From Lichtheimia corymbifera B2541 (taxonomy: Eukaryota > Mucoromycota > Mucoromycetes > Mucorales > Lichtheimiaceae), in assembly GCA_000697475.1 (NCBI GenBank), contig JNEU01000726.1, positions 1-64,000 of the forward strand: DNA of 64,000 nucleotides. Reading direction: 5' to 3'. Within the stretch, counting starts at the first letter, position 1. Each line of letters opens with the position of its first letter. Under the pieces are notes generated by a model. It was not told where the DNA came from. It saw only the letters and a program-made list of their open reading frames with translations, and did not search any database. Of this stretch, positions 34,980 to 45,422 are shown piece after piece. The position numbers and the translations under genes are program-made.

Positions 34980-36090
34980 AGTGTGCGTGGATTTGTCTGA
35001 CAGCGTACCCAACTTCATTTCCAGCTCTTCCACTTTCAGTTTTTCGTCTCTTTCTCCCATTCCCAATTGTTGCCCCATTCAACTGCAACTAAAGGCTACA
35101 ACGATTGTCCTGCTTCAACCCATCATGTCAATCCTACAACTATCTTGATCCGTTTGCCTTTGACTGAATGGCAAGCTCATGGCGTATTGCACCCCACGAC
35201 AACACCCGCGTTTCTTGACACTGCACGTTCTCTTGTACACTCCTCTACCACGATCAAATGTAACAGCATTCATTCCAGCAGTTACCATTCGTTTCATTGT
35301 CTCAAACAGTCTTCGTTACTTGGCAGCGACCAGCCTTACAGCCTTTTTTATGTGACCAGCATATAGCCATTGTACGAGAGCAGCTTTATTTACGTGGCGT
35401 CTTCCTTTGATACATACGGATTCCAATGGATGATGCCATATCAGCTATCGAGTATACCGCCATACAAGCATCGTCGTCTGGTTGAGCTGCAATGAAAATG
35501 GTCAAGAAAGAGATGGATCAACCGCAGGATGGGGAAGGATGCATATACGCAGCAATCACATGGCTCGTTTTAACCAACATATTGGATTTGCAATGGTGAT
35601 GATGGGATAGAGGCTATCAAGAGCAGCGATGAGAAACCTTGGAATGTTGCTTTGGTTACCTGCCGCATCGCCAGCACGAAGGATGGATCATACCACGTGG
35701 ATACGGTTGAGGACGATGATGGATTGGAATGGTCATCAACGAAGGTGTTTTACTGCCATGGGTGGTATTGGGATACCCGAGTCAATGCACGCAGCAACTA
35801 TTTTGCAATCATGAATGAGGATCTTTATGGCGACAGCAACCAAGAATACAATGACACAATTATCCCTTTACGTAATTCACCCGTACGTACCTTAGTCAAG
35901 TTACAACGCTGTGCCTTTACAATATATACTTGATAAACATCCATACTTTCATGTGCTATTCTTCGGCTATTTCATTGAATGAAAATTGGATTCAACATAA
36001 CACTTAGAAGGGTATCGTGCTATCTGCTCATGTGTGCAAGGTGTTGATCACTTGGTTGGTTTCTGGATTGAAAGGGGAAATAGAAATTTG
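34980..36090 (+). pseudogene. Decayed coding-like segment of composite repeat, copy D
   Basis: Plus-strand homologue of the segment at 5180-6365, and the better preserved of the two. Peptide landmarks in order are LTEWQAHGVLHP, TPAFLDTARSLVHSSTT, a SS(I/Y)PPYKH-like stretch, WNVALVTCRIASTKDGSYHV, DTVEDDDGLEW, and SNQEYNDTIIP. Stops separate the pieces. The common border with copy B lies near 36085. Function and family are unknown. Confidence 0.6.
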
Positions 36091-36319
36091 AAAGCAGGAA
36101 AGTGAGGTTGGATAATTTAGTACATCATCTCATCGAGATGCCTTTATGTTCAAGGAAGAGTGAACTGTGATAATACAATGAGGCAGGCGTGCATGAACAC
36201 ACCATGCCTGCTATGACAAGGATCCATTATGCATGCCTCAGCCAATAGGATTGACGCTTCAAGATCAGCTCTCGTTTTGTCACACAACCAATTCCTTCTG
36301 CATTGTTGGCTTGTGATGA

Positions 36320-36830
36320 TTGACAATGGACAAAGACCACTTGTCATATAACATCACGCTTATAGCATATGTAAAAACATAAAGGTGGCTGTATCTCCAA
36401 GCTTTTCAATGAAACGTGGGATCTTCAATCGAACAAAGTTGCGCGGCGGGGTCAAGCGCACCTTGTGTAGAAGTTTCGCAATCGTCGTGGCCATTCTCAG
36501 ATTCACCGAATGTCACCACCAGCCAAAGTAGATCTGGCCGACCTCTTGAATTTCTTTTCGACGAGGCTGGTGGTGACATTGGATGAATCTGAGATTGGCC
36601 ACCACAATTGTGAAACTTGCACACATAATACTTTCGACCACAACGAGCAACATTGTTCTATGCAAGGCCACACTTTTCATTGTAAAGTTTAGAGATTCAG
36701 GCACCTTTATGATTTTATATATGCTATATGCGTGATGATATATGGAAAGTGGTCTTTGTTCATTGTCAATTGTCTCTTTCTCATATTAGAGCCAAAGATG
36801 TAGAAGGAGTTGATGGTGCCACAGGGCCCA
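36320..36830. repeat. Palindromic element, copy at 36.3 kb
   Basis: The ends TTGACAATG (36320) and CATTGTCAA (36761-36769) bound two arms of about 205 bp around a short spacer. The innermost arm ends read CACCACCAGCC and GGCTGGTGGTG. Both arms contain the core module and the CATAAAGGTGGCTGTATCTC-type block. Similarity to the other copies continues to about 36830 (a block complementary to CATCTTTGGCTCTA). It has no coding sequence and is MITE-like in form. Confidence 0.75.
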
Positions 36831-38737
36831 GGACATGAGTAGAATGGCCATTCCTATTGGCGGAGGGTGCATAATGGTGTTGTGATGTAGCTAGAGATCG
36901 TTAGTAGCTCTCACACGGTCATGCGTTTGTAAGCTTAGAGATGCATGCGTATTATAAACCATTGAACGACGACAAATAAACATAAGGCTCTCTTCCCGAC
37001 TTCTTACCTTAGGGTACGGATGGACACGGTATTGTCAACGCGCTTTTTACCCTAGTGGTGTTGAAGGAAGGACAGGTTGGCGACCGCGTTTTATGTATTT
37101 TTCTCCAACGTGAGAGTCTCCCTTGTGTATCTTATCCCCATGCACATTGTATCGCGCGTACGTTGTGAGTGGTGTTCAGTCCGCGTATCTGCTGAGCATC
37201 ACTGCAGTTCGAGATCCCTTACAACAATGGATACCCCCTCGCTGCACGGGTATAGTAAGGTCCGCCTATGATAGCCCTTATGGGGCCTTTTTCAAGCTAA
37301 CCATGGCATGGTCGATAAACAAAAAGGACCAATGGATCCAAAAGTATCTAATGCGGAAGGTGTGAAGCTTGAAATCTAAATTGCTTTTCATCCATCATCA
37401 TCCATGCCACACAGCACTATGGTAACAATGACCTCAGTCAATTATTGCAGCAGCTTGCTCATCTCATTATATTGACACTCTTTAAGATCATCATCCTTTC
37501 TAGAACTCATATCTACTATCACGCTAATAGCTACATAATACAGCTGTGGGGAGGATCACCACCCTTTGATCAAGGTCAAATCAACCATCAGTGTTGTTTC
37601 CATGCTTGGAATCTCGCCTGAGCAAAGGTGGCCATAATTGGATAAACAAAGTATTCGTCCCAAAGTGTTCTTGATCCTGCCACTGTTTCCTTGTTGCCGT
37701 AGAAAGATACATCTACAACGTGCCATTCGATCCACTAACACGCCGTGCCTCCTTGTGAAATAACCTTGCCACTTTTATCTTGTTTTGATACCACCATCAT
37801 CCATCATTTCCCAACATCCTTGGTGAATCGTGTTATGTCGTCCATGTTGCGTGCTCGATGATTGCTCTTGCCGATCCACTCCTACCGGTAGTGTCATCCA
37901 TGTAAACGCACTTTTTGTGATCATTGACATGGAATCATCCAACGTAATAAGCTCAAAGTGAGATACGCCATCCCCCTTTGCCTTGGATCTTGTGAAAATA
38001 AATCAAAGATACCTTGTTAGCATTCTGACCGGTTAATATATAAGCAGGAAAAAGTGTTTGGACCTACCTGGTTGTGTTGCTCCAGTCATGGGTGGATCGC
38101 AGTTCCTCTCTCGGTCAATGAGGAGGCAGTATGGGTTATCAATCCTTGCTTGACACGCTCCATGGTCGCTTCTTTCACCATTGGCGTTGTTGTTGTCGCG
38201 ATGGAAACGGCATCAGTGGGTGGTCTGGAGGAGTGGGCGTTGAGCGGGCGCTATGTGAAAGCAGAAACGCCGCCATGGAAACCAATTTCCCAATATACAG
38301 CCGAGGATATACACAAGAAAGAGAGAATTTAACGCATCTGTATGCTTGTATGACAATAGTAGCTCCATGAATGCTCAGTATATTTTCTGTTACAATGATG
38401 CTTCAAGTCATACCTTGCACAAAGGGAATCCATTCAGTGTCTCCGATATCAGTTAAAAACTCCACCACTGCCGCTGGTGATCCGTGCGCGTTTCAAGCAT
38501 TCGTACCTTCCCCATATAGCAATGAGCCAAGGTACAAGAAGTGTGTCTTTGTCCATGTCTTTTACCATATCTCTTTAGCCGCCAACATGATAGAAAGAAG
38601 GCAATGGCTGCTGTAGCCCATATATGGAAGTTTGTACACAGCCCCATTTTCAGCCGCAGCAACCGCCCGCAGCAACGGCTATAAAAGAAGCGCCTTTTTC
38701 CTTTCCTTTTCCTTTTCTTTTCTTTATCCTTTCTTTC
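36831..38737. other. Intergenic, no gene seen
   Basis: About 1.9 kb with short frames only. None joins by splice sites into a plausible protein. No RNA gene was recognised. Confidence 0.4.
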
Positions 38738-39050
38738 CAACGAGGTTTTGGCGCGTCAAGGCCTGGCACCTGATTCGGGGGACTTAGTTGTAGGGGGCTG
38801 CTTCTATTTCTCTTGGTCTTTAAAAAAGGTACAAGCGGTGTCCCCAGCACTGCACCTTGTCGACCTGGAATTGGTGCCCACAGGTAGAGGTGGGGATGGT
38901 TGAGCAGCGACCTTCTCGTGGTCATCCCTGTAAGTACTTGGCCTTTTGGGCTCAAGGAAACCAACAGCTGCTTCTCTATAGTATTATATTAGTATCATCA
39001 TAAATAAACTTGTCTTTTTAAATACACATACATACTCTTGTCTCTACACA
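38738..39050 (-). repeat. Dispersed repeat R2, copy 2
   Basis: Counterpart of 4310-4605 in the same orientation, differing by point changes and small indels. The conserved minus-strand peptide LDAPKP.W.E is kept, but the frame before it is shifted relative to copy 1. Confidence 0.6.
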
Positions 39051-39621
39051 TGTTCTAAAACGCGTTGCCAAAGTCGCAGTTGACTGATCGTTGCTATGAT
39101 CTCAGTTGCAAAAGTAAGAGCTGACCGATCGTTGCTGTGATCTTGGTTGCCAAGGCAGCACTTGACTGATCGTTGCTGTGATTTGTAGAAAAGCTTACAC
39201 GAACCTCACGTCGATTGTAAGCATGAGCAAGTGGGCTGTTATAGTATGGGTCTTCTTCGCTGCTACTGTGCTCTGTGCTTGTGTGTCGCTGATCCTCCCT
39301 CCACACACATACAGCTGATTCCCCCAAAGCCTATATATTTGAAGTTCAATACACACCGCCTTGACAATAAAGACATTACATATGTTACAATGGCTACTGC
39401 GCCGCCTTAATACAATGCAACTTGCCAAGTCAAGCTGATCTCACTATAATTGGGGTCAATAGAGCTATCATATTAACGAATGCTAAGCATTCGTAAAAGA
39501 AGATACACAAAAAAACTTGCTTTTAAAATCAATATATTTGTATGAAGTATGCTATTTACAAATGAAATGATATAGCTATGGAATGGTGGGGAATAGGGAA
39601 AAAGAAAAAAGTGGTTGTCTA
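39051..39621. other. Intergenic, with a short internal direct repeat
   Basis: Near 39070-39180 a unit of about 55 bp (TTGACTGATCGTTGCT(A/G)TGAT followed by CT..GTTGC) occurs two to three times in a row. The remainder is the 3' flank of the BAG-domain gene. No gene was seen. Confidence 0.45.
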
Positions 39622-40920
39622 TCAAGAGGATGATTCATCAGAGGAGTGTAGAGATATCCTTTCCCATTCATGTTGCTTGTGTTGATCCATTTTGGCCAAT
39701 AACTTTTCTGCTTGTCGAATGAGAGCCTTGCGTTCCTTTCGTATTTCTTCACTACCGTCAGATTGGATGGCATCCAACTTGAGCATCAATCGCATGACTT
39801 CATCTTCAAGACCCAGGAATTGCCGATTATCAGGACTTGTGGCGATGATCTCATCCTTCATTGAATCCTGGAACTGTAGCCGTGTGCCTGGAATGGTAAT
39901 AGCTTCTTTTTCCGACAAGAGTGCCAATTCTTCACCAAGATTACGCAACTGGGCATGCTTCTCTTCGAGTATAGCGTCATCATTGGAGGAAACAGTCTCC
40001 CAAGTGCTGCTGTCACTTTCCATGCCTTGGTCATCCTCTTGATGGATATCGGATGATTGTTCTTGTTCCTCCTGGGGAGTGGGATCTTCTTCCATTGAGT
40101 CGTCTTGTTGGCTTGACTCTTCAGTAGCATCCTTGGATTGGGAATCATTGACAAAATGAATGGGCACAGAAAATGATGAAGAGTGAGCAGGAGAGGATTG
40201 TTGTTGTTGTCGTTGTTCCGAGTGATGATGAGTAAAGTTGATAGGGACATTGGTTGATTCATGGTTGTCGGAGGTAGAAGTCTGCTGCGGTTGCTCATTG
40301 TCTCCATGGATCATGGTCTCATCCTTGTCATCTTGCATTTCCTCGTCACTTTCGTCTTCGTCACTTGAATTCCACAAGTCACGCAGCATGGAAGACATCC
40401 ATTGATTGTAAAGTTGTTGTTGCTGGTGCTCCTTGAGAAGCTGCTGCTGGTATTCCTGTTCTTCAATAAGCTGACGTTGACGTTCCTTTTCACGCAAGAG
40501 ATTGAGTTGCTGTTGTTGCCACTGACGTTCGAGTTCACGCTGACGCTGGATCTCACGTTGACGTTGGATCTCCCGTTGACGTTGAAGTTCTTGCTGACGT
40601 TGGATCTCACGTTGACGTTGGATTTCACGTTGACGTTGGATTTCACGTTGACGTTGAAGTTCCCGTTGACGTTGGCGTTGAAGTTCACGCTGACGTTCAA
40701 GCTCCAAGTGTCGTTGTAGTTCTTGTTGACGCTCCATTTCCAATTGACGTTCAATCATACGACGTTGGTGTTCACGTTGGATGACCCGACGGTGCTCTTG
40801 TTCATAATAGAGCTGTTCATCATAGGATGGCTTGAAAAAGATATCCAATGGCATGATAGAAGAGGAGGGTTGTTGTCTTGGGAGGTAAAAGATGGGTGAT
40901 TCTTCAATGTAGAATTCCAT
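39622..40920 (-). CDS. BAG-domain protein with a long Gln/Arg coiled coil
   Basis: Single exon, 432 residues, starting at the ATG at 40920 (MEFYIEESP). Residues about 30-175 form a highly charged coiled coil with tandem units of QRQREI/QRQREL. An acidic, Ser/Gln-rich linker follows. The C-terminus (about 355-420: LEDEVMRLMLKLDAIQSDG...RKERKALIRQAEKLLAKMD) has the pattern of a BAG domain, which binds the Hsp70 nucleotide-binding domain and releases ADP. A co-chaperone role in the cytosol is inferred from this. Two exact GAAnnTTC heat-shock elements and a TATA box lie upstream, consistent with heat-shock control. The tandem coiled-coil repeat is probably variable in length between strains. Confidence 0.82.
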   Translation of the reverse strand: MEFYIEESPIFYLPRQQPSSSIMPLDIFFKPSYDEQLYYEQEHRRVIQREHQRRMIERQLEMERQQELQRHLELERQRELQRQRQRELQRQREIQRQREIQRQREIQRQQELQRQREIQRQREIQRQRELERQWQQQQLNLLREKERQRQLIEEQEYQQQLLKEHQQQQLYNQWMSSMLRDLWNSSDEDESDEEMQDDKDETMIHGDNEQPQQTSTSDNHESTNVPINFTHHHSEQRQQQQSSPAHSSSFSVPIHFVNDSQSKDATEESSQQDDSMEEDPTPQEEQEQSSDIHQEDDQGMESDSSTWETVSSNDDAILEEKHAQLRNLGEELALLSEKEAITIPGTRLQFQDSMKDEIIATSPDNRQFLGLEDEVMRLMLKLDAIQSDGSEEIRKERKALIRQAEKLLAKMDQHKQHEWERISLHSSDESSS

Positions 40921-41002
40921 AGTGTTGATCAAGTAGAGAGAGAGAGAGAGAATAAAAGATTTGATGTGAAGATGATGAGCCGAGTTGATGCAAAGTGGAG
41001 TG

Positions 41003-41012
41003 GTTTATATAG
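41003..41012 (-). promoter_or_regulatory. TATA box of the BAG-domain gene
   Basis: CCTATATAAACC reads on the minus strand about 85-90 bp upstream of the ATG at 40920, with the heat-shock elements a further 45-95 bp upstream. Confidence 0.55.
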
Positions 41013-41055
41013 GTGATGTGGAAGAGGCCATTTGTCATTGTGTCTTGTAGCTGCC

Positions 41056-41104
41056 AGAAGGTTCTTGTATCCACCAGCAGTAGTAATAATTTGCTCGAAT
41101 GTTC
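41056..41104 (-). promoter_or_regulatory. Pair of heat-shock elements
   Basis: AGAAGGTTCT (41056-41065) and GAATGTTC (41097-41104) both fit GAAnnTTC, the head-to-head pentamer pair bound by Hsf1. They lie in the 217-bp space between the stop of the U11/U12-25K gene and the start of the BAG-domain gene, upstream of the latter's TATA box. Hsf1 control is an inference. Confidence 0.55.
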
Positions 41105-41137
41105 TGGTTGGCTGGAGGAGTTTCTTGTAGCAACAAA

Positions 41138-41691
41138 TCAGGAATGCTGTCGACGTCGCCATGCGGGCCGATGATTGCCCTTCTCGAATGCAAGCTTGGT
41201 AAACGTAAGCACACTGTCTTGAGCAATTCCCAACTGGCTGACAACAGCTTCATCATCCAATAACCTCTTTCCCTTGAATGACAAGCAAAATGTTCTCCAA
41301 ATATACTTCCTGTACATAGAATGACATCATCAGTCACCAGCCAAATACCCCCACTGTATATATCTTTACCAGCTCACTCTTTGTTGTGGATGAATGCGAC
41401 CAAACTGTATTTGGATCAACCTCTTGATATCACGGATTGACGACGCTTGCTTCACGACAATATCTATATAAAAGTCAACATCCAACAGCATTTGCCTTCT
41501 GCAATGGACTTACACATGGGCTCCAGTTTATTGCGATCGACTTTGATACGATAAGCCCTGCCTTGTTCAATGGCAATCAACGTTTCCAGTTCTTCGATTG
41601 TTGGATTCTTGGGCACGTTTTTCAGCAGTTCATGGTCGAGAAGAGTGTCAATTCTTTGCTGCAAATCGATCTCTCGAGTCGAGTCGGTCAT
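41138..41691 (-). CDS. SNRNP25: U11/U12 snRNP 25 kDa protein (minor spliceosome)
   Basis: Three exons: 41691-41514, 41445-41370 and 41309-41138, giving 141 residues. Splice sites are GTAAGT/CAAG and GTAAAG/ACAG, both ordinary U2-type. The N-terminus (DTLLDHELLKNVPKNPTIEELETLIAIEQGRAYRI) matches the 25K pattern 'L..DPLL.D.P..PTVEE...LIA...G.A..' The ubiquitin-like part has SIRDIKRLIQIQF and the diagnostic VSWKYIWRTFCLSFKGKRLLDD, like ISW.Y.WRT...S..GE.L in the human protein, then the GI..DS.L.F ending. This protein sits in the U11 part of the U11/U12 di-snRNP that recognises U12-type introns in the nucleus. It is divergent from PCK1 and tandem with the BAG-domain gene. A different ubiquitin-like protein is the alternative, but the WRT block argues against it. 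Confidence 0.72.
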
Positions 41692-42614
41692 GAGTGAGTG
41701 CGGGACAAGAAAGCGGTGAACTGATGATGATGATGCTGATGATCCATAATGCGCTGTACACGTGTAGTAAACGAAAAAGAGGTGTTTCACATGCAAGGAC
41801 CTTTTCGTGATTTAGCCGATGCGGATGGATACTTCGGATGCAAAGGGAGAAAGTGCATGAGTTATACCAGCTTGTACATCATCGGGACCACGCTGCATAC
41901 CACAACTATGCCACACTTGGAATATAGTATCCCACGGTGCCCTTTGACTGTGGTTGTACAATTGATCTGCCAATGTGGATAACAACTATGCAAAAAGACG
42001 ACTTGTGATGAACAATTATCATGCAAATAGTATCAGCAGTCTAGATTGAATGATCCATTAAAGCAACTATTTACACATGATGAGCGACGTATTATTATTG
42101 AAGGAGGTGGAGAAGGATGCAACAAACAACTCTTTTTATTCCATCAAAAGAACAATAGAAGAACCTTTTGATGTAACAGCAACCACACTGAACATCATGT
42201 TACCATTGCAGGAGGGAGAGTGAGAGAGTAATACACACACACACAAACACACCACTATATTTGCGGTATTAAACAACCATCAACCGCGGGAGGGGAGCAG
42301 CCAAGCTAAGTAGAGCTTCGATTCACATGTTATACACGGGAACACAAATTGACCAAAAGAAGTGTCTTTGCCTATAGGGCATTTTCGGAAGATGCTCACC
42401 CGACCTTTTCCGATGGAGGCCCGTGATACTTGAGCTCTTTGACGCCTTAATGCGGGGAGCCAACGAAAATAACACCTTTCCGTTCCGACTTGCACTTTCA
42501 CGTTGACGGCTGCTTACCTCTTGGAAACAAACTCATTCAGCATATATATAAAGCCTCCCCTTTTCTTCTATCGGCTGTTCCTTTAATTCAATTTCATCCA
42601 TCTTTAATTACATC
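41692..42614. promoter_or_regulatory. Shared intergenic region between SNRNP25 and PCK1
   Basis: Divergent promoter space of 0.92 kb. On the PCK1 side it has a TATA box at 42543-42552 (TATATATAAA, 63-72 bp before the ATG). A GCGGGG at 42453-42458 fits the SYGGRG site of CreA/Mig1-type glucose repressors. PEP carboxykinase genes are glucose-repressed in fungi, so the site is plausible, but six bases are weak evidence. A CA microsatellite lies near 42234-42250. Confidence 0.45.
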
Positions 42615-44409
42615 ATGGTTGCTTCTCCCAGACCTGGATCTCCACTTGGCCGCCCTGGCAGCTCTGCTTCTACCCGTAGCAAGGTTGAAGAAGAACTTCA
42701 CGAATACGCTGGTATCGATTATGACAAGGTAATTAATTGATTATCATACGATGCATTGAACTTGTTCCTCATCACCCAAACATTTTCATATCATTAGGTC
42801 ACCATCAAGCGCAATGCCTCTGTTGCTGTTCTTTACGAAGAAGCTCTTACCTATGAACAAGGCACTGTGATCTCTTCTGCTGGTGCTCTTTGTGCCTACT
42901 CTGGCAAGAAGACTGGTCGTTCTCCCAAGGACAAGCGTATTGTGCGTGAAGAGACCTCTGAAAAGGATGTCTGGTGGGGTCCTGTCAACACTCCTCTTGA
43001 TGAAAAGGTCTTTTTGATCAACCGTGAGCGTGCCATTGACTACTTGAACACCCGTCCTCGTCTTTACGTCTTTGATGGTTATGCTGGTTGGGATCCCAAG
43101 TACCGCATCAAGGTCCGTGTTGTTGCTTCCCGTGCCTACCACATCTTGTTTATGCGCAACATGTTGATCCGCCCCACTGATGAGGAGCTTGAGAACTATG
43201 GCACTCCTGACTTCACCATCTTCAACGCTGGTGAATTCCCTGCCAACCGTTACACCACTGGCATGACTTCCACCACCTCCGTCTCTGTCAACTTTAAGCG
43301 CAACGAAATGGTCATCCTTGGTACCGAATATGCTGGTGAAATGAAGAAGGGTGTAAGTATACAAAATAAGGTTCTGGGTCATGGGAATAAGAATCTGATC
43401 ATTTCATGTTGCACAGATCTTCACTGTCATGCACTACTTGATGCCTAAGGCTGGTGTTCTTTCTTTGCACTCTTCTGCCAACGAGGGTCCTGATGGTGAT
43501 GTTTCCTTGTTCTTTGGTTTGTCTGGTACTGGCAAGACCACTCTTAGCGCTGATCCCAAGCGTCAATTGATTGGTGATGATGAGCACTGCTGGAGCGACT
43601 CTGGTGTGTTCAACATTGAAGGTGGTTGCTATGCCAAGTGCATTGACCTCTCTGGTGAAAAGGAACCTGATATCTTCAACGCCATCAAGTTCGGTTCCGT
43701 CCTTGAGAACGTTATCTTGGATGAGGAATCACGTGAAGTCGACTATGCTGACAGCTTCCTTACCGAGAACACTCGTGCCTCTTATCCCATCTACCACATT
43801 CCCAACGCCAAGATTCCTTGCATGGGTGGTCACCCCAAGAACATTATCTTGTTGACCTGTGATGCCTTTGGTGTCTTGCCACCTGTTTCCAAGTTGTCTG
43901 CTGCTCAAGCCATGTACCACTTTATCTCTGGTTACACCACCAAGGTCCCTGGTACTGAAGACGGTATCGTTGAGCCCCAGGCCACTTTCTCTGCTTGCTT
44001 TGGTGCTCCTTTCTTGGTGCTTCATCCTCAACGCTATGCTTCCATGCTTGCTGAAAAGATGTCTCAACACAAGGCTGATGCTTGGCTCATCAACACTGGT
44101 TGGATCGGTGGCAAGGCTGGTGTTGCCAAGCGTTGCCCTCTCAAGTACACTCGTGCTATCCTTGATGCTATCCACAATGGTGAACTTGCCAATGCTGAAT
44201 ATGCTGATTACGAAGTCTTCAACCTCAAGGTCCCCACCAAGGTCACCAACGTTCCTGATGAGATGCTTGATCCTCGTAAGGTTTGGATGGGTACTCCTGA
44301 AGAATACACTACCTCCCTTCACAAGGTTGCTTCCATGTTCGCTGAGAACTTCAAGACTTACCAAGATGAAGCTGCTCCCGAGACCATCGCTGCTGGTCCC
44401 AAGATCTAA
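42615..44409 (+). CDS. PCK1: Phosphoenolpyruvate carboxykinase (ATP)
   Basis: Three exons: 42615-42728, 42798-43352 and 43417-44409, giving 553 residues, the normal length. It converts oxaloacetate and ATP to phosphoenolpyruvate, CO2 and ADP in the cytosol, the committing step of gluconeogenesis. Key features are the substrate loop [10 protein letters not shown], the RVVASRAYH segment, the P-loop [11 protein letters not shown] at about 256-266, the metal and PEPCK-specific block [26 protein letters not shown], and TRASYPI near 350. All are intact. The coding sequence uses a narrow, C/T-ending codon set, much more biased than its neighbours, which suggests high expression and explains the long open frames on its opposite strand. 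Confidence 0.98.
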
Positions 44410-45196
44410 AAACATCCATTTGATCCATACTCTACTAGCATGATCCCCCCACATATAAAAAAAACATTACCCTCTCTCTCTCTATCCTCCTTATCCGCCA
44501 CCATGATCATCCTTCATCTTCTTCATCCCACATACATATATCATCACTCGAAAACGTTTATGTATATTTTCTCTCTTTCTCTTTCATACATCCATAAAAA
44601 AAGAAGAATACATTATTAGATTTGAGAAATAGTACATATACAACATCATGTGAGTCATAAAGGGAGGGGGTGAGAATCATATTGATGAAAATGCAAATGC
44701 GCCACTTTGGGGGGGGTGAATGTGATGCAAGAATGGGTCGAGAAGCTTGTTTTGATTATATCACACATAATATGCGTGATTTAAATGCAATGGGTTGCAT
44801 TAATGAGATTTAAGGTTGTGCTGCTAACTTTCTCTCTTTCTATCGCTCTCTCTTAAAGATGCATCCACCCCCCAAGGAAAACTTAAATCGTCTTGCACTA
44901 ACAAGCATGGTGCTGGTTATGCAACCCCCCTTGTTTCTTTTTGGGGATGATGGCAATCCAAGAGTAAGAATTGATAATGACCCTGGTGCCAATGCAACCT
45001 TATCGGCTTTCTTTGTGTAAAATAGAAAATAGGGGTCGTCATTTGGGGGTGTTAGGAAAGCATAAGGCTGATTGCTGCATAATTTTTATACACATCAAAG
45101 ACGAATCATGAGGTCAAGTTTGTATTAGCTGATCGTATTAAATATCCACATGAGATCAAGAGATACTAGTAAGAGATATATGTATAACGAGGGGAA

Positions 45197-45237
<41 letters not shown>

Positions 45238-45422
45238 GATATGTATATATATAGCGTGCAGTGGATGAATGAATGATGCATCCTTGTGCGTCAGTTGTAT
45301 GTGTGTGCTTGTGTGAGAGAGAGAGAAAGAAAGAAAAAAAGAAGCGGCGCTAAAAACACCTATCCTGGCACCGGATTTGCGTAATGATACATGATGAATT
45401 TTGGGGGGAGTGTGGTGATTGA
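44410..45422. other. Intergenic: 3' flanks of PCK1 and the WOPR gene
   Basis: Contains CT-rich tracts, an (AC/GT) microsatellite and poly-purine runs. The two genes converge here. No gene was recognised between them. Confidence 0.5.
45199..45234. repeat. GT dinucleotide microsatellite
   Basis: An uninterrupted run of about 18 GT units. It is followed by short ATATAT and GAGAGA runs. Confidence 0.9.

Noticed and set aside
40402..40719. Leucine-rich frame on the plus strand opposite the BAG-domain gene
   Set aside because: It is the antisense reading of the Gln/Arg repeat and has a repetitive, non-protein-like composition.
42786..43382. Long open frames on the strand opposite PCK1 (42786-43382 and 43729-44454)
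   Set aside because: They are shadows produced by the strong codon bias of PCK1 and have no domain or splice support.
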